Source: JBBQUN01 sp963698395 (GTDB lineage Bacteria > Actinomycetota > Acidimicrobiia > Acidimicrobiales > SZUA-35). Taken from it: 64,000 nucleotides of DNA. The stretch lies in assembly GCA_963698395.1 (NCBI GenBank), contig CAVOQQ010000002.1, positions 310,001 through 374,000 on the forward strand. Direction: 5' to 3'. The notes under the pieces are model-generated. The model did not search any database. It saw nothing but the letters and a program-made list of their open reading frames with translations, and was not told the DNA's origin. Shown here piece after piece: positions 51,275 through 60,527 of this stretch (position 1 is the first letter of the stretch; every line of letters starts with the position of its first letter). Made by a program: the position numbers and the translations under genes.

Positions 51275-52393
51275 GTGAGCCTCGACACGATTCGAACCGG
51301 TCTGACCTTCGACGATGTACTCCTCGTACCCAGGAGGTCGAGTATCCGCAGCCGGTCGGATGTGTCGCTCGAGTCGTCGCTGACCAAGCGCATTCGTCTC
51401 GGGATGCCGGTCATCGCAGCCAACATGGACACCGTCTGTGAAACCGAGATGGCCATTGCCATGGCTCGCCTCGGTGGCATCGGCATCATTCACCGGTTTC
51501 TCACGATCGCCGTGCAGTCGTCGATGGTGGCAGCAGTGAAGGCGGCTGATCCGCTCGTCGGCGTCAAGGAACAAACGGGTAGGAGTGCCCGGGGCAATGT
51601 GTTGTTGGTCGGTGCCGCTGTCGGCACCGACCACGATGCACTCGATCGTTCGTTCGCACTGGTCGAGGCGGGGGCGGACGTCCTGGTGCTCGACATCGCT
51701 CATGGTCACGCCGATCATGCCATCGACGTGCTGTCCAAGATCAAGGCCGCCCATCCCGAGGTCGACGTCATCGCGGGAAACGTGGCCACCCGGTCCGGAG
51801 CCGAAGACCTCGTCACCGCCGGCGCGGATGCCGTCAAGGTCGGTGTGGGTCCGGGGGGCGTCTGCACGACTCGGCTGGTCGCCGGCGTCGGCGTTCCGCA
51901 GCTCACCGCCATCAACGATTGTGCCGGCCTCACCGATGCCGACGGTCGACTGGTTCCTGTCATCGCCGACGGAGGCATTCGGGCGTCGGGCGACATCGCC
52001 AAGGCCCTGGCCGCCGGCGCGTCCACGGTCATGATGGGTTCGATGCTCGCCGGCACCAAGGAAAGCCCCGGCGATCTCGAGCAATCCGATCGAGGCTTGG
52101 TCAAACGGGTACGCGGCATGGCGTCGTTCGAAGCGCTCGAGGCCCGAGCCGCCCGCGAGGGCGAGCCCATCGATGCCGAGTACTTCGAACAACGAGCCCC
52201 GGAGGGCGTCGAAGGGTCGGTGCCGTATCGAGGCGAGGTCGGCAAGCTCGTGGGTTCGCTGATGGCCGGGGTCCGTTCGGGGATGAGCTACTCCGACGCT
52301 CGCTCCATCGAGGAGTTCTGGGTGAAGGCCGAGTTCATCCGGGTCACGCCCAGCGCGGTTGCCATGAATCGACCACACGCCACCGGTCTCTGA
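51275..52393 (+). CDS. IMPDH/GMP-reductase family protein without CBS domains
   Basis: A 372-residue member of the IMP dehydrogenase/GMP reductase family, with the TIM barrel but no CBS pair. The catalytic cysteine is C197 in GVGPGGVCTTR; LTFDDVLLVPRRSS, MPVIAANMDTV, VIADGGIRASGDIAKA and KRVRGMAS are typical. In IMPDH the flap has Arg-Tyr (DRYF); here the same place reads DAEYFEQ (Glu302-Tyr303), so the Arg that activates water is missing, a property of GMP reductases. GMP reductase (GMP + NADPH to IMP + NH3) is therefore more likely than IMPDH. The start is only 3 bp after recA, so it is probably cotranscribed and SOS-linked. Confidence 0.82.
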   Translation: MSLDTIRTGLTFDDVLLVPRRSSIRSRSDVSLESSLTKRIRLGMPVIAANMDTVCETEMAIAMARLGGIGIIHRFLTIAVQSSMVAAVKAADPLVGVKEQTGRSARGNVLLVGAAVGTDHDALDRSFALVEAGADVLVLDIAHGHADHAIDVLSKIKAAHPEVDVIAGNVATRSGAEDLVTAGADAVKVGVGPGGVCTTRLVAGVGVPQLTAINDCAGLTDADGRLVPVIADGGIRASGDIAKALAAGASTVMMGSMLAGTKESPGDLEQSDRGLVKRVRGMASFEALEARAAREGEPIDAEYFEQRAPEGVEGSVPYRGEVGKLVGSLMAGVRSGMSYSDARSIEEFWVKAEFIRVTPSAVAMNRPHATGL

Positions 52394-52469
52394 TCGTCGC
52401 CGGAATGTCGGCACCTTCTGATCGTTGCCGGCAACCCAGAGCCCGTATCTGAGCCCGATGCGCACCCAA

Positions 52470-52475
52470 TAGCCT
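52470..52475 (+). promoter_or_regulatory. -10 box of the HAD-VOC gene (leaderless type)
   Basis: TAGCCT ends 6 bp before ATG 52482, with no Shine-Dalgarno sequence. Confidence 0.6.
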
Positions 52476-52481
52476 GCCGAA

Positions 52482-53588
52482 ATGGCCCCACGCACGCTTG
52501 CTGCCGCGCTCTTCGACATGGACGGTCTCCTCACCGAGTCCGAATCGCGTTGGCGCATTGCCGAACGCGAGACTGCCGAGGCGCTCGGTTTGCCGCTGAC
52601 CGACCACGACTTCGAGCTGACCATGGGCGTGCGCATGGCCGACGTGGCCAAGCGCTGGTTCGAGTGGCACCCGTGGGAGGGTGGCCCGAGCGCCGGTGAG
52701 GTCGCCGCCATGGTGGTCGATCGAGTGGTCGAACTCACCGCCGGCGCCGTGGCGCTCCCCGGCGTACCGGAGGCGCTCGACCTCGTCGCCGAGCGCGGCT
52801 TGCGGGTGGCACTGTGCTCCTCGTCAGACCAGCGCCTGATCGACGCGACACTCGACGCCCTGTCGCTCGCCGATCGGTTCGAGGTCATCCACTCCGCCGA
52901 GAACGATCACCATGGCAAGCCTCACCCCGAGCCCTATCTGGTGACCGCTCGCGAGCTGGGCATCGATCCTCAGCACTGCCTGGTCTTCGAAGATGCCGTG
53001 AGCGGCTGTGTGTCGGGCAAGGCGGCAGGGATGGCGGTGATCGCCGTTCCGGCGCCTCACTCTCGAGGCGCAGCCTCCTTCGGCTTTGCCGACGTCGTGC
53101 TCGAATCGCTCGATCATCTGGACCACGATGTGTTCGACGCCATCGAGCAGGGCCGGCCGCTGCCGACCATCTCTCGTCCGCGTTTTCATCTGGCGTTCCC
53201 CGTCGATGACCTGGATCGGGCCCGATGGTTCTATGGCGAGATCCTTGGCTGCCCCGAGGGGCGCTCGGCAACCGATTGGGTCGACTTCGATCTCTGGGGC
53301 CATCAGATCGTGGCCCACCTCGTCGCCGATCACGACCCGACGGTGGCCGCCGGCGCCGTCGACGGCGAGACCGTACCGACTCGTCACTTCGGTCTGCTCG
53401 TGCCTGCCACGACCTGGGAGCCATTGATCGCCCGGCTGAAGGCTGCGGGAATCACGTTCATCATCGAGCCCTACCGCCGCTTTGCCGGGCTGCCCGGTGA
53501 GCAATCGACGGCCTTCGTGCTCGACCCGGCCGGCAACGCCCTCGAATTCAAGTCGTTCGTCGACGATCGCAGCACCTTCGCCCGCTGA
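52482..53588 (+). CDS. HAD-family hydrolase fused to a VOC (glyoxalase-like) domain
   Basis: A 368-residue two-domain protein. Residues ~1-225 form a HAD phosphatase/phosphomutase of the YniC/beta-PGM subgroup: ALFDMDGLLTES (nucleophile Asp12, acid Asp14), VALCSSSDQRLIDATL, HHGKPHPEPYLV and VFEDAVSGCVSGKAAGM. From residue ~233 a complete VOC domain follows: RFHLAFPVDDLDRARWFYG, WGHQIVAHLV, HFGLLVPATTWEP and FVLDPAGNALEFKSF, containing the family's His/Glu residues. Both domains are normally separate proteins. The product may convert a phosphorylated small molecule and then act on the resulting ketone or diol, but the substrate is unknown. Confidence 0.87.
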   Translation: MAPRTLAAALFDMDGLLTESESRWRIAERETAEALGLPLTDHDFELTMGVRMADVAKRWFEWHPWEGGPSAGEVAAMVVDRVVELTAGAVALPGVPEALDLVAERGLRVALCSSSDQRLIDATLDALSLADRFEVIHSAENDHHGKPHPEPYLVTARELGIDPQHCLVFEDAVSGCVSGKAAGMAVIAVPAPHSRGAASFGFADVVLESLDHLDHDVFDAIEQGRPLPTISRPRFHLAFPVDDLDRARWFYGEILGCPEGRSATDWVDFDLWGHQIVAHLVADHDPTVAAGAVDGETVPTRHFGLLVPATTWEPLIARLKAAGITFIIEPYRRFAGLPGEQSTAFVLDPAGNALEFKSFVDDRSTFAR

Positions 53589-53693
53589 TGATCACCCAGG
53601 CCGACGACTCCTCGACGATGCAGCGAGCGCGTGTTGCGCTGCGATGCTGACGCGAAGTCGAGCTGATCGGCGTCGTCGATTACCGTCGTCGAC

Positions 53694-54902
53694 ATGCAAC
53701 GCACCGACCGCTGGGGACTGGACACCACCGCACCTTCTGATGACGCACTCGCTCGGCTCGAGCGACTGATCGACGACTTCGTCACCTTCGACGCCGAGCT
53801 GCCCGCTCACCTCGGCGAAGCGATCGCCGAGCCGTCGGCACCCATGGCCCGCATCGTCATGGGCCTGTTCCTCGCTCAGGCCAACACCGCCAGCGACCAC
53901 CTGAGGGCGGTGGGGGTGGCAAAGAGCCTGGCCGATGTCGAGCTGAACCAGCGCGAAGCGCTGCACCGGCAGGCGCTCGACGACTGGCTCGCCGGTGAGA
54001 ACGAACTCGCCATCGACCGGTGGGAGCAGATCCTCGATCGCTGGCCGACCGACATCTTCGCGTTGCGCATGCAGTACTACGCGCTCTTCGGCCAGGGGCG
54101 CTGCGCCGACATGCTGGCGTCGAGTCGGCGCTCGATCGATGCCTGGGGAGCGGTGCCTCGACGCAGCTATCTCGACGGCATGGTCTCGTTCGCCCTCGAG
54201 GAGCTGGGTGACTACGACACCGCCGAACGACTCGGCCGGTCCGCCACCGAGGCCGACCCCTCCGACCTCTGGTCGATTCACGCCGTTGCTCATGTTCTCG
54301 AGATGCAGGCTCGCACCGATGACGGCCTGGCATGGTTCGAGGGTCGAGACGACGTGCTCCACACCAAGGGATCGTTCGCCCGCCATCTGTGGTGGCACCA
54401 CGCGATCATCCACTTGCGCACGGGTGATCATGGTCGTCTCCTCGAGTTGTACGACAACGAGATCCAGCCCGGTGATGCCATCGACACGCTCTCGCTCACC
54501 AACGCGATCGATGGCCTGGCTCGGCTGGAATTCGCCGGTGTCGACGTTGGTGATCGATGGTTGCCGTTGCTCGAGTCCTCGACGGCCCGAATCGGTCATC
54601 ACACCCACCCGTTCGCCGATGCCCACTTTGCCTACGCCATCGCTCGGGCGGGAGCCGACGACCGGGTCGCCGATCTGCTCGAAGGCATGGCCGCCTGGCG
54701 AGATCGATCGGGCACGGCCGGCCGAGTCATCAGCGAGGTGGGCCTCGATACCGCAACCGCCATGGCCGCACTCGGAAGCGGTCGCCCCGACGATGCGGTG
54801 GCGCTGTTCGATCGCACCCGGGAGCTTCGTTGGAAGCTGGGTGGCTCACACGCCCAGCGCGAAGTCTTCAACCTGGCCCAGGCGTTCGCCAACGCCAGCT
54901 AG
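53694..54902 (+). CDS. TTC38-like tetratricopeptide repeat protein
   Basis: A 402-residue helical protein related to the eukaryotic TTC38 family and its bacterial relatives. Sequences such as FALRMQYYALFGQGRCADML, GMVSFALEELGDYDTAERLG and WSIHAVAHVLEMQARTDDGL and the WWHHAIIHLRTGDHGRLLELYD segment are characteristic. The protein has no signal peptide. TTC38 function is unknown; repeats suggest protein-protein interaction. It starts 105 bp after the HAD-VOC gene and precedes the pentose-phosphate operon by 141 bp. Confidence 0.8.
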   Translation: MQRTDRWGLDTTAPSDDALARLERLIDDFVTFDAELPAHLGEAIAEPSAPMARIVMGLFLAQANTASDHLRAVGVAKSLADVELNQREALHRQALDDWLAGENELAIDRWEQILDRWPTDIFALRMQYYALFGQGRCADMLASSRRSIDAWGAVPRRSYLDGMVSFALEELGDYDTAERLGRSATEADPSDLWSIHAVAHVLEMQARTDDGLAWFEGRDDVLHTKGSFARHLWWHHAIIHLRTGDHGRLLELYDNEIQPGDAIDTLSLTNAIDGLARLEFAGVDVGDRWLPLLESSTARIGHHTHPFADAHFAYAIARAGADDRVADLLEGMAAWRDRSGTAGRVISEVGLDTATAMAALGSGRPDDAVALFDRTRELRWKLGGSHAQREVFNLAQAFANAS

Positions 54903-55043
54903 CGGGCTGCACGTCGAGGGCGACGATCGTCGTTGGAGACGCGGAGCTCGAGGTCCCCGCCCAGCCCTCGATTTCGGGCGGGGGTCGGTCCCAAGCGGAG
55001 CTGCGACCGGCAGACTGGTGCTTCGCCATCGGTGGAGGACCCC

Positions 55044-56076
55044 GTGCAGCTTGGAATGATCGGACTCGGACGAATGGGGGCGAACCTCGTTCGCCGGTTG
55101 GCGCTCACCGACATCGACTGCGTGGTCTACGACCGAGACGAGGCCAGCATCAAGGCGCTGGTCGACGAGGGGGTTGCCGTCGGCGCATCGTCGGTCGAGG
55201 ACCTCGTGAGCAAGCTCGAAGGTCCCCGAGCGGTGTGGGTCATGGTCCCGGCAGCCGTCACCCCGGCCGTCGTCGATGACGTCGCTCGGTATCTCGAAGC
55301 GGGCGACGCCGTCATCGATGGCGGCAACAGCCGGTACACCGATGCCGTCGATCGAGCCAAGGTCCTCGCCGAGCGAGGCATCGACCATCTCGACGTCGGC
55401 ACCAGTGGCGGCGTCTTCGGCCTCGAGCGGGGTTTCTGTCTGATGATCGGCGGTCCTGACGAGCCGGTCGATCGCCTCGATCCCATCTGGCGAGCGCTCG
55501 CACCCGGCGTCGACTCCGCCGACCGCACCCGTGGCCGCCATGGCGAGCCCGATCAGGCCGAATATCGGCTACCTGCACTGCGGTCCAGTCGGCGCCGGAC
55601 ACTTCGTCAAGATGGTGCACAACGGCATCGAATACGCCATCATGCAGGCCTACGCCGAGGGGCTCGGCCTGCTCGATCGGGCCGATGTCGGAACAGCCGA
55701 GCGTCAGGCCGACGCCGAAACGGCCCCGCTCGCCAACCCGGAGTACTTCCAGTACGACATCGACCTGCCGAGCGTCACCGAGGTGTGGCGTCGCGGCAGC
55801 GTCGTCGGTTCGTGGTTGCTCGATCTCACGGCCGCGGCGATGCATGCCGACCCCACCCTCGAGAACTTCAAAGGGCAGGTGTCCGACTCGGGTGAAGGTC
55901 GCTGGACCGTGCTGGCGGCGGTCGAGGCCGGCGCCCCCGTTCCCACCATCGCCGACGCCCTGTTCAGCCGGTTCGCCTCACGGGGCAACGCCACGATGGG
56001 CAACAAGGTGCTCTCGGCCATGCGATCGGAGTTCGGCGGACACGTCGAGCGCGATCACGACCTCGAAGGCGACTGA
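55044..56076 (+). pseudogene. gnd: 6-phosphogluconate dehydrogenase (short form), single-base frameshift
   Basis: The short, NAD-preferring 6-phosphogluconate dehydrogenase type (corrected length 343 residues). The first frame from GTG 55044 (after GGAGG at 55034-55038) encodes LGMIGLGRMGANLVRRL, VWVMVPAAVTPAV, VIDGGNSRYTD and GTSGGVFGLERGFCLMIGG. After GEPDQAEY an extra base near 55566 (TAT-C-GGCTAC) shifts the frame; the other frame continues GYLHCGPVGAGHFVKMVHNG, the catalytic Lys/His/Asn motif, to TGA 56074-56076. Removing the base gives a perfect family protein. It overlaps zwf by one base. The error is likely technical. Confidence 0.88.
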
Positions 56077-57432
56077 TGGCCGGCGAGCCGTTTGCGGGTC
56101 CCGCCGACGCCCTGGTGCTCTTCGGCATCACCGGTGACCTGGCGAAGAAGAAGCTGTTCGCCGCGCTGTACAAGCTCGAGGCCGACGGCGTCCTCGGGGT
56201 GCCGGTGATCGGTGTCGCCTCGTCGAACTGGTCGCTCAACGAACTGCGCGACAACGCTCACGAGGCGCTCGTCGAGAGTGGGGAGGAGATCGACGAAGAC
56301 GTCTGGAAGCGGTTCGCCGATCGTCTCGACTACGTGTCGGGTGACTATCGAGAACCCGAGACGTTCGAAAAGGTCGCAGCGAAGATCTCCGACGCCGAGT
56401 GTCCGGTCTGCTACCTGGCCATCCCGCCGTTCCTGTTCGCGACCGTCACCGATGGCCTGGGCGCCAGCGGGCTGAATCGCGGCCGCGTCGTGTTGGAGAA
56501 GCCCTTCGGTCGCGACCTCGAGAGCTCGCGCGAGCTCGACGAGGCGGTGAAGGCCCATTACCCCGAGGAGCGCATCTACCGGATCGATCATTTCCTCGGC
56601 AAGGAGCCGGTGCTCAACGTCTTGGTCTTCCGATTCGCCAACTCGATTCTCGAACCGCTGTGGAACCGTCACTTCATCCAATCGGTCACCATCGACATGT
56701 TCGAGGACTTCGGTGTCGAAGGTCGTGGCAAGTTCTACGACGAGGTCGGTGCGCTGCGCGACGTCGTGCAGAACCATCTGCTCCAGATCGTGTCGTTGTT
56801 CGCCATGGAGCCGCCGGTGTCCGAGCGACGCCGACGCCATGTCCGACGAAGTCGTGAAGGTCCTCCGCTCGATGCCGTCCTTCGATCCCGCCAAGGTGAT
56901 CCGCAAGCAGTACGAGGGCTATCTCGACGAGGGCGGCGTCGCCGACGACTCCGACACCGAGACCTACTTCGAAGTCGAGTTCACCATCGACTCATGGCGT
57001 TGGGCGGGCGTGCCCTGGCGGATCCGCACCGGCAAGGCGCTCGACAAGACGCTCACCGAAGTCGTCGTCGAGTTCACGACCCCTCCGCGGCCGCTCTTCA
57101 CCGATCTCAGCTGCGCTCCCGAGCCGAACCGTCTGCGATTCCAGATGAAGCCGAACGATGTCATCGATCTCGAGATGCAGGCCAAGCTGCCGGGCGACTT
57201 GCTCGTGAGTGAGCCGGTCGCTCTGCAGGTCGACCACACCGGTCTCGAATTCGGCCCGTCGCCCTATCATCGCCTGCTCGGCGATGCCCTCGAGGGCGAC
57301 AAGCGACTCTTTGCTCGTGGCGACCAAGTCGACGAGGCCTGGAGGATCGTGCAACCCGTGCTCGACGATCCGCCGGACCTGTCCACCTACCCCTACGGTG
57401 CCGACATGCCCGACTGTCGCCCTCCCGCCTGA
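56076..57432 (+). pseudogene. zwf: Glucose-6-phosphate dehydrogenase, single-base frameshift
   Basis: Glucose-6-phosphate 1-dehydrogenase (corrected length 451 residues). The first frame encodes VLFGITGDLAKKKLFAALY (NADP fold), LEKPFGRDLESSRELDEAV, and the active-site RIDHFLGKEPVLNVLVFRFAN with the catalytic His. After LFAMEPPVSE an extra base near 56826 (GAG-C-GACGCC) changes the frame; the remainder EDADAMSDEVVKVLRSMP, YEGYLDEGG, PWRIRTGKALDKTLTEVVV and the end at TGA 57430-57432 is in the other frame. With the base removed the join aligns in length with E. coli Zwf. It heads the oxidative pentose-phosphate pathway with gnd and pgl. Confidence 0.88.
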
Positions 57433-57435
57433 CCG

Positions 57436-58338
57436 ATGAGCATCACTGCCAGATCCGACCCCACCATCGCCATCGACCTCGGCGGCACCCATGTGCGTGC
57501 CGCCGTCGTCGATGCCAGGGGAGTGGTGACCAGCCGGGTTCGGCGAGCGACGCCCCACGACCATCCGACGCCGGCGTTCATCGCCGATCTGGTGGTCGAG
57601 GTGACCGCCGGTCAGCCGATCCGTCGAGTGGTCGTCGGTCTCCCCGGGGTCATCGACTACGACGCCGAGCACCTCGTCGCCGCCCCGAACCTGCCGGCGG
57701 CCTGGCTCCCGATGCTGAGCGATCAGTGGTTGACCGAGCGAACGGGGCTCGAGGTCGCACTCGCCAACGACGCCGACCTCGCCGCGGTCGGCGAGTCGAA
57801 CTTCGGCGCCGGCGTCGAAGCTCGCGACGTCGTGTACGTCACGGTTTCCACCGGTGTCGGTGCCGGGATCGTGCTCGGTCATCGGCTCATGCGTGGCCGC
57901 TATTCGAGCGGCGAGATCGGCCACTCGGTGATCGACCGCAACCGCATGCTCGTCGGTGAAGACGGCACGGTCGAATACCTGGGCTCCGGCACCGCCATGG
58001 CCCGAGCGGCGAAGGCTGCCGGGCTCGACGTCAGCGGCGCCGAGCTGGCCGAGCTCGTGGCGGGCGGCGACCCGACCGCGGTCGAGATCTGGAGCGAAGC
58101 CATCGAGGCCGTTGCCGTCGGCGTGGTGAATCTGTGTTGGTTGGTGGCGCCCCAGATGGTGGTCGTCGGGGGTGGCGTCGGCATGAACGCCGACCTCGTC
58201 CTGCCGACCATCCAGCGCCGGGTCACCGAGTTCGGGCCGACGATCGAGCCAATCCAGATCGTTGCTGCGAAGCTGGGAGACGACGCAGCCCTGTGCGGGG
58301 CCGCTGCCTGGTGGAAGGCCATTGGACGTGATCTCTGA
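57436..58338 (+). CDS. ROK-family sugar kinase (probable glucokinase)
   Basis: A 300-residue ROK-family kinase. The phosphate motif is IAIDLGGTHVRAAVVD, the sugar-binding region VALANDADLAAVGESNFGAG and the second phosphate motif VYVTVSTGVGAGIVLGHRL; SSGEIGHSVI is the ROK signature start. Where most ROK proteins have a Cys-rich Zn site (C-G-C-x-G-x2-G-C-x-E) this protein has RMLVGEDGTVEYLGSGTA without a cysteine, so it belongs to a Zn-free subgroup or has diverged. The position in a gnd-zwf-kinase-pgl operon points to glucokinase supplying glucose-6-phosphate. Confidence 0.83.
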   Translation: MSITARSDPTIAIDLGGTHVRAAVVDARGVVTSRVRRATPHDHPTPAFIADLVVEVTAGQPIRRVVVGLPGVIDYDAEHLVAAPNLPAAWLPMLSDQWLTERTGLEVALANDADLAAVGESNFGAGVEARDVVYVTVSTGVGAGIVLGHRLMRGRYSSGEIGHSVIDRNRMLVGEDGTVEYLGSGTAMARAAKAAGLDVSGAELAELVAGGDPTAVEIWSEAIEAVAVGVVNLCWLVAPQMVVVGGGVGMNADLVLPTIQRRVTEFGPTIEPIQIVAAKLGDDAALCGAAAWWKAIGRDL

Positions 58339-59017
58339 TTTCGAGCTGATCATCGCCGAATCCGACGAATGGGCGGAGTGTGCGGCCGACGTGCTCGAAC
58401 GCGCCGTCCGGGCCTCGGTCGACGAACGGGGGAGTTGTGTGCTCGGGATCTCCGGCGGTTCGACGCCCGACGAGGTGTTCGCCATCCTCGGCAAACGTGA
58501 CCTCCCCTGGTCGCAGCTCACCCTCGTCCAGGTCGATGAGCGCATCGCCGCCATCGGATCGAATGCTCGCAACCTCACCGGTCAGCTCGAAGCCTTCACC
58601 GGCTTGCCCGTACGCTGGCTTCCTCTCCCGGTTGCCTCACCGATTTCCGAAGGCATCGCCGACTTCGTCGACGAGTTGCGCCTGGCCGCGGGCGATCCTG
58701 CGGCCATCGACGTCCTCCATCTCGGTCTCGGCTCCGACGGGCACACGGCCTCGCTCGTTCCCGACGACCCGGTCCTCGACGTGCTCGACGCCGAGGTCGC
58801 CATCACCGGCGCCTACAAGGGCAATCGGCGAATCACCCTCACCCGCCCGGTGCTCGACAACGCCCGTCTGGTCGTGTGGTTGGTCAAGGGCTCGGGCAAG
58901 GCCGAGGCGCTCATGCGGATGATCGACCACGATCCGAGCATCCCGGCCGGGCTCCTCCGACCCACCCGATCGATCGTCGTCGCCGACACCCACGCTGCGT
59001 CGGCCATCGAGCGCTGA
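58328..59017 (+). CDS. pgl: 6-phosphogluconolactonase
   Basis: A 229-residue 6-phosphogluconolactonase (NagB/Pgl fold), hydrolysing the product of Zwf. Typical motifs are VLGISGGSTPDEVFAIL, LVQVDERIAAIGSNARN (with the active-site loop), and HLGLGSDGHTASLVPDDP; RRITLTRPVLDNARLVVWLV follows. GTG 58328 lies inside the end of the kinase gene (11-bp overlap); an upstream in-frame start at 58262 would be deeply embedded in that gene. It completes the oxidative pentose-phosphate operon. Confidence 0.9.
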   Translation: MISDFELIIAESDEWAECAADVLERAVRASVDERGSCVLGISGGSTPDEVFAILGKRDLPWSQLTLVQVDERIAAIGSNARNLTGQLEAFTGLPVRWLPLPVASPISEGIADFVDELRLAAGDPAAIDVLHLGLGSDGHTASLVPDDPVLDVLDAEVAITGAYKGNRRITLTRPVLDNARLVVWLVKGSGKAEALMRMIDHDPSIPAGLLRPTRSIVVADTHAASAIER

Positions 59018-59063
59018 ACGGTCCGAATCGGCCGGCTGCGAAGTGCCTCGGGACTCTTGCCCG

Positions 59064-59069
59064 TAGCCT
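59064..59069 (+). promoter_or_regulatory. -10 box of miaB (leaderless type)
   Basis: TAGCCT ends 6 bp before GTG 59076, which is followed in frame by ATG 59079. Confidence 0.55.
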
Positions 59070-59075
59070 GATCCG

Positions 59076-60518
59076 GTGATGGCTGACTCGCAGAAGCGCT
59101 ACCTGGTCAAGACCTACGGCTGCCAGATGAACGAGCACGACTCCGAGCGGATCGCGGGATCGCTCGAAGCCGACGGATACACCGCCACCGACTCGGTCGC
59201 CGATGCCGACGTCGTGGTGCTCAACACGTGCTGCATCCGAGAGAACGCCGACAACAAGCTCTACGGAGCGCTCGGCAATCTCAAGGTCGCCAAACAAGAC
59301 AATCCGAACCTGCAGATCGTGGTGAGCGGCTGCCTCGCGCAGAAGGACAAAGACGAGATCCAACGCCGTGCCGGCCACGTCGACGTCGTCTTCGGCACCC
59401 ACAACGTGCATCGGGCCACCGAGCTCATGGCCAAGGCACGGCTGCAGGGCCCCATCACCGAGATCTGGGACCAGGCCGACGCCGACGACGATGAGGCCTT
59501 CGCCTCGGCGCTGCCGGCCAAGCGCAACGTCGACTACGCCGGCTGGCTCACCATCCAGGTCGGCTGCGACAACAACTGTGCCTTCTGCATCGTTCCGGCG
59601 GTGCGAGGTGTCGAGATCAGTCGACCGATCGATCACATCATCGCCGAGGCCGAGCGGGCAGCGGCCGAAGGGGTCACCGAGATCACCCTGCTCGGTCAGA
59701 ACGTCAACTCCTACGGGCGAGACATCGCGCTGGCGGCCCGCAAGGCCGGCGAAGACGTTCGCGTCCGTCCGATGTTCGCTCAGCTCCTGCGTGACATCGG
59801 TCGAGTCGAGGGAATCCGGCGAGTTCGCTACACCAGTCCTCATCCGAAAGACATGACACCCGACGTCTACGCTGCCATGGCCGAGACGCCCAACGTGGTG
59901 CCGCATCTGCACTTCCCGTTGCAGTCCGGATCGGACCGCATCCTCGCCGCCATGCATCGGGGCTACACCGCCGACCGCTACCTCGAAAAGCTCGCCGAGG
60001 CTCGTTCCATGATTCCCGATCTGGCCGTCAGCACCGACATCATCGTCGGCTTCCCCGGCGAGACCGACGAGGACTTCGAGCGCACGCTCGAGGTCGCGTC
60101 TGCCGCCGAGTACGACTCGGCCTACACCTTCGTCTACTCGCCTCGCCCCGGCACCGAAGCCGCCGAGATGGTCGATGATTTCTGCGACCCCGACGTGGTC
60201 AAGGAGCGGTACACCGCCCTTCGTACCGTCATCGAACGCTCGGCGCTCGCCAAGTACCGAGCCCGCATCGGGATGGTGGAAGAAGTGATCGTCGAAGGTC
60301 CGTCGAAGAAGGACCCGAACGTGCTGACCGGCCGCACGGCTCAGAACAAACTGGTGCACTTCTCGGCCGAACCGCTTCCACAGGGCGCCAGCAGGGTGGG
60401 CACCTATGTGACCGTGCGCGTGCGTGATGCGAAACACCAGTACATGCTCGGCGATTTCGCCGAGGTCACCCACCGGGCGACGCATCGCACCAAGATCCCT
60501 GTTCTCGCGCTCGACTGA
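59076..60518 (+). CDS. miaB: tRNA-2-methylthio-N6-dimethylallyladenosine synthase
   Basis: MiaB (480 residues), a radical-SAM methylthiotransferase acting on tRNA position 37. The N-terminal cluster is bound by C16 (KTYGCQMNEHDSE, diagnostic of MiaB), C52 and C86 (VVSGCLAQKD). The radical-SAM cluster is CDNNCAFC (C164, C168, C171). The TRAM domain ends the protein (LPQGASRVGTYVTVRVRD). Start is GTG 59076 by the -10 spacing, or ATG 59079. The S12-specific relative rimO is at 29218. Its usual neighbour miaA is not in the window. Confidence 0.94.
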   Translation: MMADSQKRYLVKTYGCQMNEHDSERIAGSLEADGYTATDSVADADVVVLNTCCIRENADNKLYGALGNLKVAKQDNPNLQIVVSGCLAQKDKDEIQRRAGHVDVVFGTHNVHRATELMAKARLQGPITEIWDQADADDDEAFASALPAKRNVDYAGWLTIQVGCDNNCAFCIVPAVRGVEISRPIDHIIAEAERAAAEGVTEITLLGQNVNSYGRDIALAARKAGEDVRVRPMFAQLLRDIGRVEGIRRVRYTSPHPKDMTPDVYAAMAETPNVVPHLHFPLQSGSDRILAAMHRGYTADRYLEKLAEARSMIPDLAVSTDIIVGFPGETDEDFERTLEVASAAEYDSAYTFVYSPRPGTEAAEMVDDFCDPDVVKERYTALRTVIERSALAKYRARIGMVEEVIVEGPSKKDPNVLTGRTAQNKLVHFSAEPLPQGASRVGTYVTVRVRDAKHQYMLGDFAEVTHRATHRTKIPVLALD

Positions 60519-60527
60519 TTCGCGACC

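Noticed and set aside
55560..56830. Programmed +1 frameshifting in gnd and zwf
   Set aside because: The two sites (TAT-C-GGC and GAG-C-GAC) share no slippery codon or downstream structure, and truB has yet another context; sequencing error is simpler.
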